Source: Acidobacteriota bacterium | Lineage (GTDB): Bacteria; Acidobacteriota; Terriglobia; Terriglobales; Acidobacteriaceae | Length of the DNA: 8,057 bases | Reading direction: 5' to 3' | NCBI GenBank assembly: GCA_021782675.1 | Contig: JAJXUS010000077.1 | Span: forward strand, 1-8,057 | Shown here: positions 6,761 through 8,057 of the stretch, one piece after another | Numbering within the stretch: position 1 is the stretch's first letter | Layout of the letters: each line of letters begins with the position of its first letter | Notes under the pieces: generated by a model | The model's input: the letters and a program-made list of their open reading frames with translations, nothing else | Told to the model about the DNA's origin: nothing | Database searches by the model: none | Position numbers and translations under genes: made by a program

Positions 6761-6889
6761 ATGAAGATCCTGGCTGCGATTGCGGTTGTGCTTCTGCTGG
6801 CCGGATTGTTACTGGCCGATTACCGCTGGCGGCAGTGGATGGCGGCGCGGCGGCGGGAGCGCGGGCAGGACGGCGAAGCGCGGCGCTGA
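6761..6889 (+). CDS. Small one-pass membrane protein, 42 aa
   Basis: ATG 6761 to TGA 6887-6889 encodes 42 residues. The ribosome binding site GGGGAG (6750-6755) is 5 bases upstream and a TACAAT box lies at 6723-6728, so the frame has its own expression signals. After MKI, residues 4-19 are all Leu, Ala, Val, Ile or Gly, enough for one membrane helix. A basic, aromatic tail follows (Asp20, then YRWRQW, then an Arg-rich end with RRRER), which by the positive-inside rule should be cytoplasmic. No cysteine, lipobox or toxin-antitoxin partner is seen, and I do not recognise a family. Small hydrophobic peptides of this shape often act as membrane-complex subunits or regulators, but that is general knowledge, not evidence here. 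A length filter would miss it. Confidence 0.6.
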   Translation: MKILAAIAVVLLLAGLLLADYRWRQWMAARRRERGQDGEARR

Positions 6890-6942
6890 CGGGTGCGCGC
6901 GGAGCGCAGAGAAGGGCCAACCGCCTGCAACTGCTTTGAAGG

Positions 6943-6996
6943 GTACGGGCTTCAGCCCGTACATCACCGCCCCCATCAAACGGGGGCTTTAGCCCC
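6943..6996. repeat. Twin-palindrome REP/REPIN-like unit 1
   Basis: The first palindrome is GTACGGGCTTCAGCCCGTAC (6943-6962): a perfect 8-bp stem around TTCA. The second is GGGGCTTTAGCCCC (6983-6996): a 5-bp stem around TTTA. The two centres are 37 bases apart (6952.5 and 6989.5). Short GC hairpins with a TTYA loop in pairs are typical of REP elements moved by RAYT-type Y1 transposases, and I recall this GGGCTTYAGCCC type as frequent in Acidobacteriota intergenic DNA. No transposase is in the window. Confidence 0.75.
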
Positions 6997-7079
6997 TGAG
7001 GGACACTTTTCACGAAGCTTCCCGATCGGCGGTCATATGCCCGTAATATCAGTGGTCGACGGGTCGCCAACGGAGGGAG

Positions 7080-7133
7080 CAGGGGCCTTCAGGCCCCTGA
7101 ACGCGGAATTCCAAAATCAGTGGCTTCAGCCGC
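7080..7133. repeat. Twin-palindrome REP/REPIN-like unit 2
   Basis: The first palindrome is CAGGGGCCTTCAGGCCCCTG (7080-7099): a perfect 8-bp stem around TTCA. The second is GTGGCTTCAGCCGC (7120-7133): a 5-bp stem with one T-G wobble around TTCA. The centres (7089.5 and 7126.5) are again 37 bases apart, exactly as in unit 1 137 bases to the left. Loop and spacing are conserved while stem bases differ with mostly compensated pairing, as expected of a structural repeat family. Confidence 0.75.
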
Positions 7134-7177
7134 GGGGCAGGTAGCCACGCACCAGCCCCCATCGCAGCACGCATGCA

Positions 7178-7235
7178 CCCAGGGCTGTGCCCCGTTCATC
7201 GCAGTTTCATCGCGATGAGCGGGCGTCCGCCTGGG
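7178..7235. repeat. 58-base nested inverted-repeat element
   Basis: The outer arms CCCAGG (7178-7183) and CCTGGG (7230-7235) enclose an inner stem CCCGTTCATCGC (7191-7202) / GCGATGAGCGGG (7212-7223), 12 bp with one T-G wobble and a 9-base loop. The inner part also contains the 12-base palindrome TCATCGCGATGA (7207-7218). It differs in sequence from the two REP-like units beside it. I have an impression of similar CATCGC...GCGATGA blocks in other Acidobacteriaceae spacers, which is unverified memory. Confidence 0.55.
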
Positions 7236-7318
7236 CCAGCTCAAGTCGCTGATGGACCGGACGTTGACCGCGCGCCGAATGCCCCGGCCCTGCCCGTGGG
7301 ACGCTGCAATCCAACCCC

Positions 7319-7327
7319 TGTTAAACT
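7319..7327 (+). promoter_or_regulatory. Possible extended -10 of typA
   Basis: TGTTAAACT combines the TGn of an extended -10 with TAAACT (4 of 6 to TATAAT), about 108 bases before the typA start. No -35 hexamer matches at the right distance. If used, it gives typA a leader of roughly 100 bases. Confidence 0.25.
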
Positions 7328-7435
7328 GGAAACTGACGCCGTGTGCGACCACCGGCCTCCGTTTACCCATCGAACGCCGATCGAGCCGGCCCGATGACGG
7401 CCCCGCGGCCGAACTCCGAGTCAAGGAAAAGAATT

Positions 7436-8057
7436 TTGAGCCAGACGATACGCAATATCGCCATCATCGCCCACGTCGATCATGGCAAGACCACCCTTGT
7501 CGACGCCATGCTGCGGCAGGCCGGCACCTTCCGCGCCAACGAGCAGGTGGCCGATCGGGTGATGGATTCGAATGAACTGGAACGCGAACGCGGCATTACG
7601 ATTCTGGCCAAGAACACCGCCATCAACTTTGGCGGCGGCAAGATCAATATTGTCGATACGCCGGGTCACGCCGACTTTGGCGGCGAGGTGGAGCGCGCCC
7701 TGAAGATGGTGGACGGCGTGATGCTGCTGGTGGACGCGGCCGAAGGGCCGCTGCCGCAGACCCGCTACGTGCTGTCGAAGGCGCTGGAGGCCAAGCTGCC
7801 TCCGATCGTGGTCATCAACAAGATCGACCGCCCCGACGCGCGTCCTCAGGAAGTGCTGAACGAGATCTACGATCTTTTCATCGATCTCGATGCCGACGAG
7901 TCGCAGCTCGATTTTCCGGTGCTCTACGCGGTGGCCAAGGCGGGCACGGCGACCACCGATCCCGAGAAGCCGGGGACGGACCTGCAGCCTCTGTTTGAAG
8001 CCATTGTGAACACCATTCCCGAGGCCACGGGCGATCCCGAAGGGGCGCTGCAGATCC
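7436..8057 (+). CDS. typA: TypA/BipA ribosome-associated GTPase (5' part, runs off the window)
   Basis: TypA (BipA) is a translational GTPase related to EF-G and LepA that binds the 70S ribosome and aids 50S assembly, mainly under stress or cold. The first 207 codons are present. Motifs in order: G1 'AHVDHGKTT' (12-20), switch I 'ERERGITI' (49-56), G3 '[14 protein letters not shown]' (74-87), and G4 'NKID' (128-131). The stretch '[13 protein letters not shown]' is where the G5 Ser-Ala normally stands, and here it reads Val-Ala. '[12 protein letters not shown]' then leads toward domain II. The run from '[23 protein letters not shown]' features is diagnostic of this family rather than EF-G or LepA. 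The start is TTG 7436, with AAGGA (7423-7427) 8 bases upstream and Ser-Gln-x-Ile-Arg-Asn following as in homologues. ATG 7394 in the same frame would add 14 residues but has no ribosome binding site. Confidence 0.95.
   Translation, partial: MSQTIRNIAIIAHVDHGKTTLVDAMLRQAGTFRANEQVADRVMDSNELERERGITILAKNTAINFGGGKINIVDTPGHADFGGEVERALKMVDGVMLLVDAAEGPLPQTRYVLSKALEAKLPPIVVINKIDRPDARPQEVLNEIYDLFIDLDADESQLDFPVLYAVAKAGTATTDPEKPGTDLQPLFEAIVNTIPEATGDPEGALQI

Larger units (their letters stand above)
6890..7435. other. Gene-free repeat-rich region upstream of typA
   Basis: None of the frames crossing these 546 bases has a credible start and composition. The stretch holds two twin-palindrome units (6943-6996, 7080-7133) and a nested inverted repeat (7178-7235), and ends in ~200 bases leading to typA with a weak extended -10 sequence. 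No tRNA, CRISPR or riboswitch fold is recognised. Confidence 0.6.

Noticed and set aside
6619..6939. 106-aa + strand frame after the YncE-type gene
   Set aside because: It reads through both arms and the T-tract of the terminator and overlaps the better-supported 42-residue gene in another frame.
5376..7070. 564-aa - strand frame opposite the YncE-type gene
   Set aside because: It crosses the strong terminator and is antisense to a gene with a signal peptide and propeller repeats.
6943..7235. CRISPR array
   Set aside because: The repeats are short palindromes with differing stems and unequal spacers (37 then 100 bases), not identical repeats with regular spacers, and no cas gene is near.
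7394..7435. ATG 7394 as an alternative typA start
   Set aside because: No RBS in the preceding bases, and the 14 added residues precede the usual family start; TTG 7436 has AAGGA at the right distance.
7252..7575. 107-aa + strand frame before typA
   Set aside because: It overlaps the conserved G1 region of typA in the wrong frame and has no motif.

Overview
The window is GC-rich bacterial chromosome. The gene types, the frequent GTG/TTG starts and a cluster of GGGCTTYAGCCC palindromes, which I associate from memory with soil Acidobacteriota (Acidobacteriaceae/Terriglobia), point to that phylum. No rRNA, tRNA or species-level marker is present, so the assignment is moderate and is inference.

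Layout, left to right. (1) 1-2574, + strand: a phage-derived segment. It holds the 3' end of a Gly/Ser/Thr-rich protein whose last part resembles the beta-rich C-terminal domain of phage tail or appendage proteins, then a complete large terminase subunit (DNA-packaging ATPase plus nuclease). No portal, capsid, integrase or small terminase gene is visible to the right, so this is either the right edge of a prophage or gene-transfer-agent-like block lying mostly outside the window, or a remnant. (2) 2692-2979, + strand: a small one-pass membrane protein of unknown function, which converges on (3) 3054-3816, - strand: a secreted protein of 254 aa with a low-complexity linker and a beta-type domain. 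A GC-rich hairpin lies between the two stops. (4) 4063-5346, - strand: a GT1-type (UGT/RhlB-like) glycosyltransferase. (5) Divergent from it, 5556-6605, + strand: a secreted YncE-type beta-propeller protein, followed by a very clear rho-independent terminator. (6) 6761-6889, + strand: a 42-residue one-pass membrane protein with its own ribosome binding site. (7) 6890-7435: a 546-base gene-free stretch carrying two twin-palindrome (REP/REPIN-like) units with identical 37-base internal spacing, and a third nested inverted-repeat element. (8) 7436-8057, + strand: the first 207 codons of the translational GTPase TypA/BipA, running off the right end.

The genes do not form one pathway. Apart from the tail-like gene and the terminase, each sits in its own transcription unit with its own terminator or promoter region. 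The most unusual content is non-coding: the repeat cluster upstream of typA, an inverted repeat in the divergent glycosyltransferase/YncE spacer, and a tandem 13-base repeat upstream of the secreted protein. I see no convincing undescribed multi-gene system. The best leads are the repeat cluster, the isolated terminase with its tail-like neighbour, and the two small membrane proteins.
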